A stretch of 6,419 nucleotides of DNA from Anaerolineae bacterium (GCA_007118555.1 SKRJ01000383.1:1-6419); one strand, 5' to 3'; positions 1-5,960 are shown, numbered from the stretch's first letter. Made by a program: numbers and translations. The notes: generated by a model from the sequence alone, not told the origin.

Positions 1-113
1 AACTGGCGCCGCGTCTAGCTGATTCTTCGCTAACCACAAACCGCACACCGCCCCGTTTGCGACAGGCCGCCCGCACTCTACTCTAGCCAATCTACCCAGC
101 AGCATCAAGGATT

Positions 114-142
114 TTGCGCAAGCATGCATGCTCAGGCGCCTG
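114..142. repeat. Cluster of three touching palindromes
   Basis: Three perfect inverted repeats without spacers lie edge to edge: TTGCGCAA (114-121), AGCATGCATGCT (121-132) and CAGGCGCCTG (133-142). They lie about 70 bp upstream of the 210-237 promoter. Such sites could bind dimeric regulators, but no family consensus is recognised. The rest of 1-209 shows no convincing gene. Confidence 0.4.
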
Positions 143-209
143 CGACCGACGTTGCACCGTGCATCATCATGGCATTCGCAAGCGGGCGGACGCAAACTAC
201 CAAGGACCA

Positions 210-237
210 TTGACGCCAAGGGGGATTGGCGTATAAT
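210..237 (+). promoter_or_regulatory. Sigma70-type promoter upstream of the dehydrogenase
   Basis: TTGACG (210-215) and a perfect TATAAT (232-237) are separated by 16 bp. Transcription would start near 244, giving a leader of about 198 nt before the dehydrogenase ATG at 442. This is one of the two best promoter matches in the window. A leader this long suggests that something in it is functional. Confidence 0.65.
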
Positions 238-270
238 GGCCCCATCATGCGGGTGCGCCGGCAGGAGGGC

Positions 271-381
271 ATGCCTATGTGGCATGGGGCCTGGCACGTA
301 TCGAGCGCATCGCCTGATTCGCCGGTGCATGGCCCCTCCTGCAACACTCCCATAGCCCATGTACCGTTAGCGACGGGGTGA
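271..381 (+). CDS. Possible 34-36 residue leader ORF
   Basis: A short ORF runs from ATG at 271, or more plausibly ATG at 277, to TGA at 379-381. AGGAGGG at 263-269 is an excellent Shine-Dalgarno sequence. It lies 7 nt before ATG 277 but only 1 nt before ATG 271. The peptide begins MWHGAWHV (from 277) and ends HVPLATG, with two Trp and several His residues and no recognised family. The stop codon sits in the loop of the hairpin at 369-392. The same bases form the candidate three-way junction, so the purine-rich run may be structural and not a ribosome site. This is a weak call, listed because promoter, ribosome site and stop position line up. Confidence 0.22.
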   Translation: MPMWHGAWHVSSASPDSPVHGPSCNTPIAHVPLATG

Positions 382-400
382 ACCCCGTCGCTCGTCTTGT
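369..400 (+). terminator. Terminator-like hairpin in the dehydrogenase leader
   Basis: A perfect 10-bp stem (369-378 with 383-392, AGCGACGGGG/CCCCGTCGCT) closes a 4-nt loop TGAA. It is followed by CGTCTTGT, which is only modestly T-rich. It lies between the 210-237 promoter and the dehydrogenase ribosome site (425-430), so it could act as an attenuator or as the end of a separate small RNA. The poor T-tract makes efficient intrinsic termination uncertain. Confidence 0.45.
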
Positions 401-441
401 CCACATAGGATCACACCAGACAGCGAGGAGTCGAATCAATC

Positions 442-1521
442 ATGACCATCCCCAAGACGATGCAGGCCGTGCGCGTCCATGGTATTGAGGACTATCGCCT
501 GGAGGAGATACCGGTGCCCGAGATTGGGCCCGGCGAGGTGCTGGTGCGCGTGCTGGCTTCGGGCGTATGCGCCAGTGATGTCAAATCCTTTCACGGGGCG
601 CGGGTGTGGGGCTCGGACGAGATCGAGCCATACCTCATTGCGCCCGTAACCCCCGGCCACGAGTTTGTCGGCGAGGTGGTGGCCCTGGGCGAGGGGGCTG
701 CCGAGCAACATGGCCTGCAGATTGGCGATCACGCCGTATCCGAGCAGATCGTCCCCTGCTGGCAGTGCCGCTTTTGCAAGCGCGGCCAATACTGGATGTG
801 CCAGCGCCACGATATCTATGGGTTCATCAAGGACCGGGCCGAGGGCTCCTGGGCAGAGTATATGCGTTTCCCGGCCGGCGCCATCAACCATCCGGTGCCC
901 CAAGAGCTGCCCGCCTCGCAGGCCGCCCTCATCGAGCCCATGGCCTGCGCCATCCACGCCGTCGAGCGCGGTGAGATCGAGCTGGGCGACGTGGTCGTGA
1001 TCGCGGGCATGGGCCCCATCGGCCTGGGCATGGTGAGTGTCGCCCGCCTCAAGAGTCCCGGCCTGCTCATCGCCCTGGATATGCTGCCCCACCGGCTGGA
1101 GCTGGCCCGCCAGTTTGGCGCCGACCTGGCCATCGATGTGAGCCAGGGCACCGCCGTGCAGCAGGTGCTGGACCTCACTGAGGGCTATGGCTGCGATGTC
1201 TACATCGAGGCCACAGGCGCCGGAGCCGCCGTCGGCCAGGGCCTGCAGATGATCCGCCGCCTGGGAACCTTTGTCGAGTTCAGCGTCCACGCCGGGCCTG
1301 TGGCGGTGGATTGGTCCATCATCGGCGACCAAAAGGAGCTCAACATCCACGGCTCACACCTGGGGCCCTACAGCTATCCGTTGGCCATCCAGTATCTGCT
1401 GGACGGGCGTATCAACGGCGAGGCCCTGGTAAGCCACGAGCTGCCGCTGGAGCGCTTTGAGGAAGGCATCGAGATCGCGCACCAGGGCAGCGAATCGATC
1501 AAGGTCGTGCTGGTGCCCTGA
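442..1521 (+). CDS. Zinc-dependent medium-chain dehydrogenase, erythritol/L-threitol dehydrogenase-like
   Basis: This 359-residue protein of the zinc alcohol dehydrogenase (MDR) superfamily should oxidise a polyol or secondary alcohol with NAD in the cytoplasm. The catalytic zinc site is visible as Cys43 (GVCASD), His73-Glu74 (PGHEF) and Glu165 (IEPMAC). The structural zinc site is Cys106, Cys109, Cys112 and Cys120. The Rossmann turn is GMGPIG (189-194), and Asp213 at the end of the second strand (ALDM) suggests NAD over NADP. Stretches such as SEQIVPCWQCRFCKRGQYWM and VDWSII with GSHLGPY recall, from memory, mycobacterial EltD-type erythritol/L-threitol dehydrogenases; the substrate is inferred from that likeness. 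Length is normal for the family. ATG 442 has GAGGAG at 425-430, a rather long 11-nt spacing. The gene follows the structured leader and stands alone, with a convergent gene downstream, so no sugar-alcohol operon supports the substrate. Other MDR sugar-alcohol dehydrogenases are the main alternative. Confidence 0.85.
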   Translation: MTIPKTMQAVRVHGIEDYRLEEIPVPEIGPGEVLVRVLASGVCASDVKSFHGARVWGSDEIEPYLIAPVTPGHEFVGEVVALGEGAAEQHGLQIGDHAVSEQIVPCWQCRFCKRGQYWMCQRHDIYGFIKDRAEGSWAEYMRFPAGAINHPVPQELPASQAALIEPMACAIHAVERGEIELGDVVVIAGMGPIGLGMVSVARLKSPGLLIALDMLPHRLELARQFGADLAIDVSQGTAVQQVLDLTEGYGCDVYIEATGAGAAVGQGLQMIRRLGTFVEFSVHAGPVAVDWSIIGDQKELNIHGSHLGPYSYPLAIQYLLDGRINGEALVSHELPLERFEEGIEIAHQGSESIKVVLVP

Positions 1522-1548
1522 GCAAGCGCGGCACAGATCGTACATCCA

Positions 1549-1601
1549 CGCGGCACGTCGGGCGACAGGTTTGTTGCCCGGCGTGTTGCGCGCCCGCTTT
1601 T
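1549..1601. terminator. Hairpin terminator between convergent genes
   Basis: A 19-bp stem (1549-1567 with 1572-1590, including four G-U wobbles on the + strand) closes a GGTT loop 27 bp after the dehydrogenase stop. TTTT lies at 1598-1601, 7 nt beyond the stem. It sits between the ends of two convergent genes and may serve both directions. The T-tract is short and displaced, so the call rests mainly on stem length and position. Confidence 0.55.
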
Positions 1602-1608
1602 ACCGGGG

Positions 1609-1794
1609 TTAGGCCTGGCGCTTGCTGTGGTCGACGGCGGCGCCCGCGATCAGACCGAGAGCCGTGCCGACCAGGCCGACCAGTAAATACGAGTATTCAC
1701 CAGTGCTTGTCGCAACGATCATCCCAAAGGCAAAGCCTACCGCGCTCCCCAGGATCAGCCCCAGCCCCGTATAGTTTACTTTGGACTCGGTCAT
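1609..1794 (-). CDS. Small two-helix membrane protein
   Basis: This is a 61-residue hypothetical protein. The start is set at the ATG read from 1794, because AAAGGAGA (1801-1808) lies exactly 6 nt upstream; the frame stays open further upstream to 1860 but has no better start. After a short polar N-terminus (MTESKVNY) come two hydrophobic segments, about residues 11-28 and 36-54, separated by STGEYS, and a basic tail HSKRQA. Both helices are rich in Gly and Ala with small-residue spacing, a glycine-zipper-like pattern suited to tight helix packing. I recognise no named family and no catalytic residues. It has its own promoter candidate at 1833-1860, is convergent with the dehydrogenase and divergent from the nitroreductase. 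The gene is supported by ribosome site, promoter and coherent membrane topology; its role is unknown. Confidence 0.75.
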   Translation of the reverse strand: MTESKVNYTGLGLILGSAVGFAFGMIVATSTGEYSYLLVGLVGTALGLIAGAAVDHSKRQA

Positions 1795-1832
1795 GACGCA
1801 TCTCCTTTGGGTTCCTGCCAGACACCATGGCA

Positions 1833-1860
1833 ATTGTGCACAGTCCGCTCGATGGGTCAA
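1833..1860 (-). promoter_or_regulatory. Promoter for the small membrane protein
   Basis: Read on the minus strand, TTGACC (1860-1855) is separated by 16 bp from CACAAT (1838-1833). Transcription would begin near 1826, leaving a leader of about 30 nt that contains the AAAGGAGA ribosome site. The -35 box matches consensus at five of six positions and the -10 box at four of six. Confidence 0.5.
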
Positions 1861-1902
1861 GTGTCGCAGAATCTCTCCAAAGGAAACGGTGGCGCATAGG
1901 CC

Positions 1903-1927
1903 GCTGATCAGCTACAATGCATATGAT
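1903..1927 (+). promoter_or_regulatory. Palindrome with candidate -10 boxes before the nitroreductase
   Basis: The perfect 10-bp palindrome GCTGATCAGC (1903-1912) directly abuts TACAAT (1913-1918), with a second possible -10, TATGAT, at 1922-1927. The nitroreductase ATG is at 1958. No good -35 box is seen at the right distance for either -10, so an activator-dependent promoter or chance are both possible. The palindrome position would suit an operator. Confidence 0.3.
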
Positions 1928-1957
1928 AATGGCCAACCATGCTGGAGAGGGGATAAC

Positions 1958-2473
1958 ATGGACACCATGCAAGCGATCCTGGAGCGGCGTAGCATTCGCA
2001 CCTACAAGCCAGAGCCCATACCGCAGGAGCATCTGCAGCAGATCCTCGAGGCGGGCCACCAGGCGCCCTCGGCGGCCAACCGCCAGCCCTGGCACTTTAT
2101 CGTCGTAGGCGATCCCGAGCAAAAGCAGCGGGTGGCCGAGGCCTGCAACAACCAGATGTGGATGGCCGATGCCGCCTACATCCTGGTGGCGATCGGACTG
2201 CCCGAGGTGAGCGAAAAGTGGTACAAGGTGGACGTCGCCATCGCCTTACAGAACATGGTGGTGGCGGCCAAGAGCCTGGGCTATGGCACCTGCTGGATCG
2301 GGGCCTTTTCGCCCGAGAACGTGGCCGAGGTCATCGGGCTGCCCGAGGATGTGGGTCAGGTGGTGGCCTGCACCCCGCTGGGCGTGCCCGAGAGCGTCTC
2401 GCCGCCCCGCGGGCGCAAGTCCTGGGACGAGGTCTTTTCGCTGGACCGGTACGGCGCCTCTCTCGACCTATAG
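1958..2473 (+). CDS. Nitroreductase-family FMN-dependent oxidoreductase
   Basis: This 171-residue protein of the nitroreductase fold should be a flavin (FMN) oxidoreductase using NAD(P)H; these enzymes act as dimers and their physiological substrates vary widely. The N-terminal signature ERRSIRTYKPEPIP (9-22) carries the phosphate-binding Arg/Ser residues. APSAANRQPWHFIVV (36-50) is the characteristic second FMN motif. The region LGYGTCWIGAF (107-117), followed by a short helix and the C-terminal PPRGRKSWDEVF (149-160), completes the usual pattern. Length fits the small single-domain class of about 170-190 residues. The frame is open upstream to 1781, but ATG 1958 is chosen because GGAGAGGGG (1944-1952) lies just before it and the fold begins at residue 4. 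It is divergent from the small membrane protein. Its TAG stop (2471-2473) is part of the first unit of the downstream tandem repeat. The fold is secure; the substrate cannot be read from sequence. Confidence 0.88.
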   Translation: MDTMQAILERRSIRTYKPEPIPQEHLQQILEAGHQAPSAANRQPWHFIVVGDPEQKQRVAEACNNQMWMADAAYILVAIGLPEVSEKWYKVDVAIALQNMVVAAKSLGYGTCWIGAFSPENVAEVIGLPEDVGQVVACTPLGVPESVSPPRGRKSWDEVFSLDRYGASLDL

Positions 2474-2679
2474 CAAGACGTTTCTGTTGATGCCACGGCG
2501 CCGTTTGCGCCTCGCTGGATCTATAGCACAACGTTTCTGTTGGTGCCACGGCGCCGTTTGCGCCTCTTTCGGCCTATAGTCTACGTCGCTCTCGGACCCG
2601 CGGCGCCGTTTGCGCCTCGCTGGATCTGTAGCACAACGCCCTTGCTGATGCTACGGCGCCTGCGCTAAAGCCGGGGCGC
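2469..2679. repeat. 53-bp tandem repeat, about four units, each with a hairpin core
   Basis: Imperfect units begin at 2469, 2522, 2575 and 2627 (53, 53, 52 and about 53 bp), each opening with TATAG or TGTAG; a decayed fifth start (ATAGCACG) follows at 2681. Units 1-3 share the exact core GGCGCCGTTTGCGCCT, at 2497-2512, 2550-2565 and 2602-2617. Within it GGCGC and GCGCC form a 5-bp stem around CGTTT. Units 1 and 3 also share CGCTGGATCT, while unit 2 has CTTTCGGCCT there. Unit 4 keeps ACGGCGCC but has lost the GTTT loop. The array starts on the nitroreductase stop codon and encodes no credible protein. The short hairpins may affect 3'-end stability or termination, or mark an intergenic repeat family. 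Confidence 0.8.
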
Positions 2680-2704
2680 CATAGCACGCCCCTGGCATGG
2701 AGAC

Positions 2705-2738
2705 CACGCCGGCGAGATGCATGTGTCCCGCCGGCGTG
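2705..2738. repeat. Perfect 10-bp inverted repeat
   Basis: CACGCCGGCG (2705-2714) and CGCCGGCGTG (2729-2738) form a perfect stem around a 14-nt loop. The following sequence is C-rich, not T-rich, so it is not a classical intrinsic terminator. It may still stop or protect transcripts arriving from the nitroreductase. Confidence 0.5.
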
Positions 2739-2960
2739 CGTTCGATCCCTCGCTCCCTTCCCCCAAAGGTACCAGTCGCCAGGTCGCCTTTGGTGCGATG
2801 CCATCGGCGCGCCCTGGGGTTATCATCTATGCAGCGGCGGGAACAATTGGGGTCACTACATCGTCCTAAGGATAGGTTCGCCGTCCGTTATGGTGCGGAC
2901 CGCCTATCCGCTGCTCTGGGGACACTGCCGCAGCATGGGCCATAACACGCGCCGGCCAAA
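2739..2960. other. Non-coding stretch with further inverted repeats
   Basis: No supported gene lies between the tandem repeat and the PA14 protein. A hairpin is formed by CCAAAGG (2763-2769) and CCTTTGG (2787-2793). A larger nested one has GCAGC (2831-2835) with GCTGC (2910-2914), GGATAGG (2870-2876) with CCTATCC (2903-2909) and GTCCG (2883-2887) with CGGAC (2896-2900). These could mark a structured transcript, but no promoter of good quality precedes them and no RNA family is recognised. The one frame open here (from 2697) has no ribosome site or domain. Confidence 0.4.
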
Positions 2961-2961
2961 G

Positions 2962-2972
2962 TATGCTATGCT
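2962..2972 (+). promoter_or_regulatory. Possible -10 region for the PA14 protein gene
   Basis: Two overlapping TATGCT hexamers (2962-2967 and 2967-2972) lie about 50 bp before the chosen start codon. They match the -10 consensus at four positions. No -35 box near consensus is found 16-18 bp upstream, so this is tentative. A similar TATGCT occurs before argC. Confidence 0.25.
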
Positions 2973-3020
2973 TGTGGTAGACAAACCGGGAGACAGCCCT
3001 GTTTGGGTGAGGGTACTCGA

Positions 3021-5906
3021 ATGAACATGCGCAAGATCATGTGGTTTCTGCTGGGCTCGGGCCTGGCATTGTTGCTGATCGGGGTGGGCGTCTGGGCCTC
3101 TGCCGGGCTTTTGGCCGATACGCGCCCCACGCCGGCACCAACGCCTGTGGCCGCTACGGTGACGCCGACTCACACGCCGGGCCCCCAGCCGCAGGATGTT
3201 CTCCTGGACTGGCAACGACGGGGCGGCCCTGATGATACGTGTGACCGTTTGGTGATCGATCACGAGAACCAGGTCTCTTACGGAGCGTGCGATCAACCCC
3301 TGGAGCAGGGCTCCCTGACGCCCGAGGAGTTGGCGCGTGTGTTGCTGTACACGGGGCGCCATACGCCGTTCGAGTACGTCTCTGACAGCCAGCCAGGCAC
3401 CGCAGACCACGTAACCACGAGCCTGCTCTGGAACGTCACCGGCGAACGTCTGGCCTCGCTGGCGGAACGGGCCACCATGGCCGCCTGGGCCGAGGACGTA
3501 TACACGCGGCTTTTGCGCGAGGCCACCCGCCAGGAGATGGTGGCGCAGGCGCGTCAGGCCCTGGCGCAGAGGCTCAGTGTTTCAGCCGATGCCATCCTGA
3601 TCGATCTGGTGGAGCCGGTGATCTGGCCCGACGTGTGCCTGGGGCTCCCCGCCGAGACCGAGTGCGCTCCCCTGGCCACCGAGGGCTATCGCATCCTGCT
3701 GCGCGTCGGCGAAGCGGTATACGAGTACCGCGCCGGCTTGGACGGACAGCTTCGTGACGCCGAGTCCGGCGCCGTGCTGCCCCCGGCCACCCAGACGCCG
3801 CCAGCCGTTCCTGCAACGCCGCCGCCCGCCACGGCGACGCCAGCGCCCGATCCTGCCACCCCAACGCCCACAATCGAGCCCACGGCGGTGCCCACGGCAA
3901 CGCCTGCGCCCGGCGTAACGCCCGAACCCCTGCCCACTGAGGATTGGCGCGCCGAGTATTTTCGCAATCACAATCTCGAGGGCTTGCCCAGCCTTGTTCG
4001 GCAGGATCAGGCCATCGATTTCAACTGGGGCCATGGCGCTCCCGCGTCGACGCTCCCCAGCGACCATTTCTCCGTGCGCTGGTCGCGCCGGGTGCATTTC
4101 AACGAGGGCCATTATCGCTTTGCCGTACGGGCCGATGACGGCGTGCGCATCTGGATCGACGGCGTGCTGGTGCTGGACCGTTGGCACGGCGGCGATACCG
4201 AGGATCTCTTTGAGCGCTGGATGCCCGGCGGACACCACAATGTCATCGTCGAGTACTTTGAGCTCGAGGGCATCGCGCGCATCCATGTCTCTTGGGACCG
4301 GATCCAGCAGAGTGCGACGCCTACGCCTACCCCCACCCCGGTCATTACCGCGTGGCGTGGCGACTACTTTGACAACCCGGATCTGGCCGGCGAGCCCAAA
4401 CTGGTACGCAATGACGCCGACATCCAGTTCCACTGGGGCGCAAACCCGCCGGCACCGGGCCTGCCCGCCGACCGTTTCAGCGTGCGCTGGACCCGCGATC
4501 TGACGCTGCCCGAGGGGCCCCATCGCTTTGTCGCCCAGGTGGACGACGGCGTACGCCTGTGGGTCAACGGGCACCTGTTGATCGATGCCTGGGAGCATGT
4601 GGGGCTGCGCACCTTTGATGGCCACATCTGGCTCCCTGCGGGGACCCACTCGGTGCGCATGGAGTACCGGGAGATGACGGGCAACGCCGTAGCAACGCTG
4701 ACCTATGGCCGCATCACCCAGTTCGAGGGCTGGCGCGGCGAGTACTATGCCAACCGTGATCTGTCCGGAGCGCCCCGCCTGGTGCGTGACGATGCCAAGA
4801 TCGCCTTTGACTGGGGTCCGGGCGCGCCGGCGCCCAACATGCCCGTCGACAACTTTAGCGTACGGTGGACGCGCCAGGTCACGCTGCCCGCCGGTACCTA
4901 TCTTTTCTCGGCCTTTGCCGATGACGGCGTCCGCTACTATGTCAATGACCAGCGGATCATCGATGCCTGGCGCGATTCGTCGGGCGAGCTGCATCAGGCC
5001 CAACTCACGCTGCCCGCCGGCACCCATACGCTCCGGGTCGAGTACTATGAGCACCTGGGCAAGGCGGTCATCGAGGCGGGCTGGAGCGTCGTGGCCACCC
5101 CCACGCCCACCGCGACGGCGACCCCGATGCCTTCACCGACGCCGACCATGACGCCAACGGCACCGCCCACTGCGACGCCGCCGCCTACAGCCACGCATAC
5201 GCCGCTGCCGCCGTCCGATCCGACGCCAACGCCGACGGCGTCGCATACGCCGTTGCCGCCCTCCGAGCCGACAGTGACAGTGACGCCGACGGAGACGCCA
5301 ACGCCGACCATGATACCCACCGAGACGGTGACGCCGACCGCGACGCCGACGGCCACGGCAACCGCAACAGCAACCCCAACGGGGACACTGACGGTTACGC
5401 CGACGACGACGGCCACGCCTGTCGGTACGCCGCCTGCGGATCTGGACCTCTGGGTGGTATCCTACTATGCCAATGACAGCCTGCGGGGCACCCCTGTGTA
5501 CACCGAGGTGGTCACCACCACCCATATGATCGACGTGGACTGGGGCCTCGAGCCACCGCCCGCGGCAGCCGATCTCTTGTCGAACACTTACAGCGTGCGC
5601 TGGTCGACGACCCAGGAGTTTGAGCGGGGTTCCTACCAGATCGAGCTCAGCGCCCAGGGCCGCCTGCGCCTGTACGTTGCCGGGCGCCGGCTGGTCAATC
5701 GCTGGAATCCCAGGCTGCATCGCGAAGAGTTCATCGTTCCGTTGCGCGCCGGGCTGCATCAGGTCATTGTCGAGTACGCGCCGGGCAGCGAACCGGCCTG
5801 GCTGACCTATAGCATCGAGCCCTACGAGCCGATTCAGGCGCCCATCCGCCCCACACTGCTTCCCATACCGGGCCTGTCAGCGTGGCGCAGCAGCCGCCCG
5901 TTCTAG
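3021..5906 (+). CDS. Secreted or anchored protein with PA14-like repeats and Thr-Pro linkers
   Basis: This 961-residue protein probably acts outside the membrane in binding carbohydrate or another surface ligand; no catalytic domain is seen. Residues 6-31 are a hydrophobic helix after a basic start (MNMRK), serving as signal peptide or anchor, followed by a short Pro/Thr stretch. Residues about 58-255 form an N-terminal module with IWPDVCLGLP (201-210), nearby Cys215, and EGYRILLRVGEAVYEYR (221 onward). A Pro/Thr linker leads to three PA14-like modules at about 309-428, 445-568 and 571-690. Each opens W-R-x-(E/D)-Y-(F/Y), contains NFSVRW-type motifs and has a DDGVR turn (Asp372-Asp373, Asp508-Asp509, Asp634-Asp635), the usual calcium and ligand-binding pair in PA14 lectins. 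A linker of over 110 residues (693-805) of TPTP type precedes a fourth module (811-930) in which AQG (878-880) replaces DDG. No LPXTG or C-terminal helix is present. ATG 3021 is chosen with GAGGGT at 3009-3014; TTG at 3003 would add six residues. The architecture is secure, the function inferred. Confidence 0.85.
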   Translation: MNMRKIMWFLLGSGLALLLIGVGVWASAGLLADTRPTPAPTPVAATVTPTHTPGPQPQDVLLDWQRRGGPDDTCDRLVIDHENQVSYGACDQPLEQGSLTPEELARVLLYTGRHTPFEYVSDSQPGTADHVTTSLLWNVTGERLASLAERATMAAWAEDVYTRLLREATRQEMVAQARQALAQRLSVSADAILIDLVEPVIWPDVCLGLPAETECAPLATEGYRILLRVGEAVYEYRAGLDGQLRDAESGAVLPPATQTPPAVPATPPPATATPAPDPATPTPTIEPTAVPTATPAPGVTPEPLPTEDWRAEYFRNHNLEGLPSLVRQDQAIDFNWGHGAPASTLPSDHFSVRWSRRVHFNEGHYRFAVRADDGVRIWIDGVLVLDRWHGGDTEDLFERWMPGGHHNVIVEYFELEGIARIHVSWDRIQQSATPTPTPTPVITAWRGDYFDNPDLAGEPKLVRNDADIQFHWGANPPAPGLPADRFSVRWTRDLTLPEGPHRFVAQVDDGVRLWVNGHLLIDAWEHVGLRTFDGHIWLPAGTHSVRMEYREMTGNAVATLTYGRITQFEGWRGEYYANRDLSGAPRLVRDDAKIAFDWGPGAPAPNMPVDNFSVRWTRQVTLPAGTYLFSAFADDGVRYYVNDQRIIDAWRDSSGELHQAQLTLPAGTHTLRVEYYEHLGKAVIEAGWSVVATPTPTATATPMPSPTPTMTPTAPPTATPPPTATHTPLPPSDPTPTPTASHTPLPPSEPTVTVTPTETPTPTMIPTETVTPTATPTATATATATPTGTLTVTPTTTATPVGTPPADLDLWVVSYYANDSLRGTPVYTEVVTTTHMIDVDWGLEPPPAAADLLSNTYSVRWSTTQEFERGSYQIELSAQGRLRLYVAGRRLVNRWNPRLHREEFIVPLRAGLHQVIVEYAPGSEPAWLTYSIEPYEPIQAPIRPTLLPIPGLSAWRSSRPF
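5095..5435 (+). repeat. Low-complexity ACGCCGACG-type coding repeat
   Basis: Simple repetition of ACG-CCG/CCA/CCC codons encodes the long Thr-Pro linker of the PA14 protein. Two near copies of a CATACGCCG(C/T)TGCCGCC(G/C)TC segment (HTPLPPS) lie at about 5196-5217 and 5244-5265, showing internal duplication. A shorter stretch of the same kind encodes the linker near 3780-3930. On the opposite strand it gives long artificial Gly-Val frames. Such tracts expand and contract readily by slippage, so linker length probably differs between strains. Confidence 0.75.
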
Positions 5907-5931
5907 GGTCGTGTCGCTGCCGGATCCGATT

Positions 5932-5960
5932 TTGACAGTATCGCCCGCCTGGTGTAGACT
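5932..5960 (+). promoter_or_regulatory. Promoter of the argC leader
   Basis: A perfect TTGACA (5932-5937) is separated by 17 bp from TAGACT (5955-5960). Transcription would start near 5967, 23 nt before the leader-peptide ATG and about 222 nt before argC. It lies only 26 bp beyond the stop codon of the PA14 gene, so argC appears to begin a new transcription unit. Confidence 0.7.

Larger units (their letters stand above)
244..400 (+). ncRNA. Candidate structured leader RNA or small RNA
   Basis: RNA started from the 210-237 promoter can fold into a three-way junction. The closing stem is GCAGGAG (261-267) with CTCCTGC (336-342). One arm is CATGCC (270-275) with GGCATG (281-286) around a 5-nt loop. 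The second arm is GGGCC (287-291) with GGCCC (331-335), continued after a small internal loop by GCAC (294-297) with GTGC (325-328). A terminator-like hairpin at 369-392 follows. It could be a cis-regulatory element for the dehydrogenase or a separate RNA of about 155 nt. No riboswitch core, T-box motif, 4.5S or tRNA signature was recognised. The fold was made by eye and alternative foldings exist. Confidence 0.4.

Noticed and set aside
436..1350. 304-codon open frame on the minus strand opposite the dehydrogenase
   Set aside because: It is a product of high GC in the third codon position of the real gene. The translation has no family features and the + strand frame has full zinc and Rossmann motifs.
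1781..1957. Upstream extension of the nitroreductase frame
   Set aside because: It overlaps the divergent promoter and the small membrane gene start. The family fold begins right after ATG 1958, which has a strong ribosome site.
2469..2679. CRISPR array
   Set aside because: The units are contiguous 53-bp tandem copies with drifting flanks. There is no alternation of constant repeats and unique spacers, and no cas genes.
2870..2909. tRNA-like GGTTCGCC segment
   Set aside because: No acceptor stem, anticodon arm or T-loop of the right spacing can be drawn; the bases fit a simple nested hairpin instead.
2697..2945. 82-codon + strand frame in the intergenic region
   Set aside because: It has no ribosome site, no recognisable domain and a Cys/Pro/Arg-rich composition, and it crosses several inverted repeats.
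3003..3020. TTG start for the PA14 protein
   Set aside because: It would add only MGEGTR ahead of a standard signal sequence, and the GAGGGT ribosome site fits ATG 3021 better.
3582..5054. 490-codon minus-strand frame opposite the PA14 protein
   Set aside because: The translation is compositionally odd (Gly/Arg-rich where it crosses the Thr-Pro linker) and mirrors the repeated modules of the + strand gene. No ribosome site or domain was seen.
5045..5416. Minus-strand Gly-Val repeat frame
   Set aside because: It is simply the reverse complement of the ACG-CCG Thr-Pro codon repeat.
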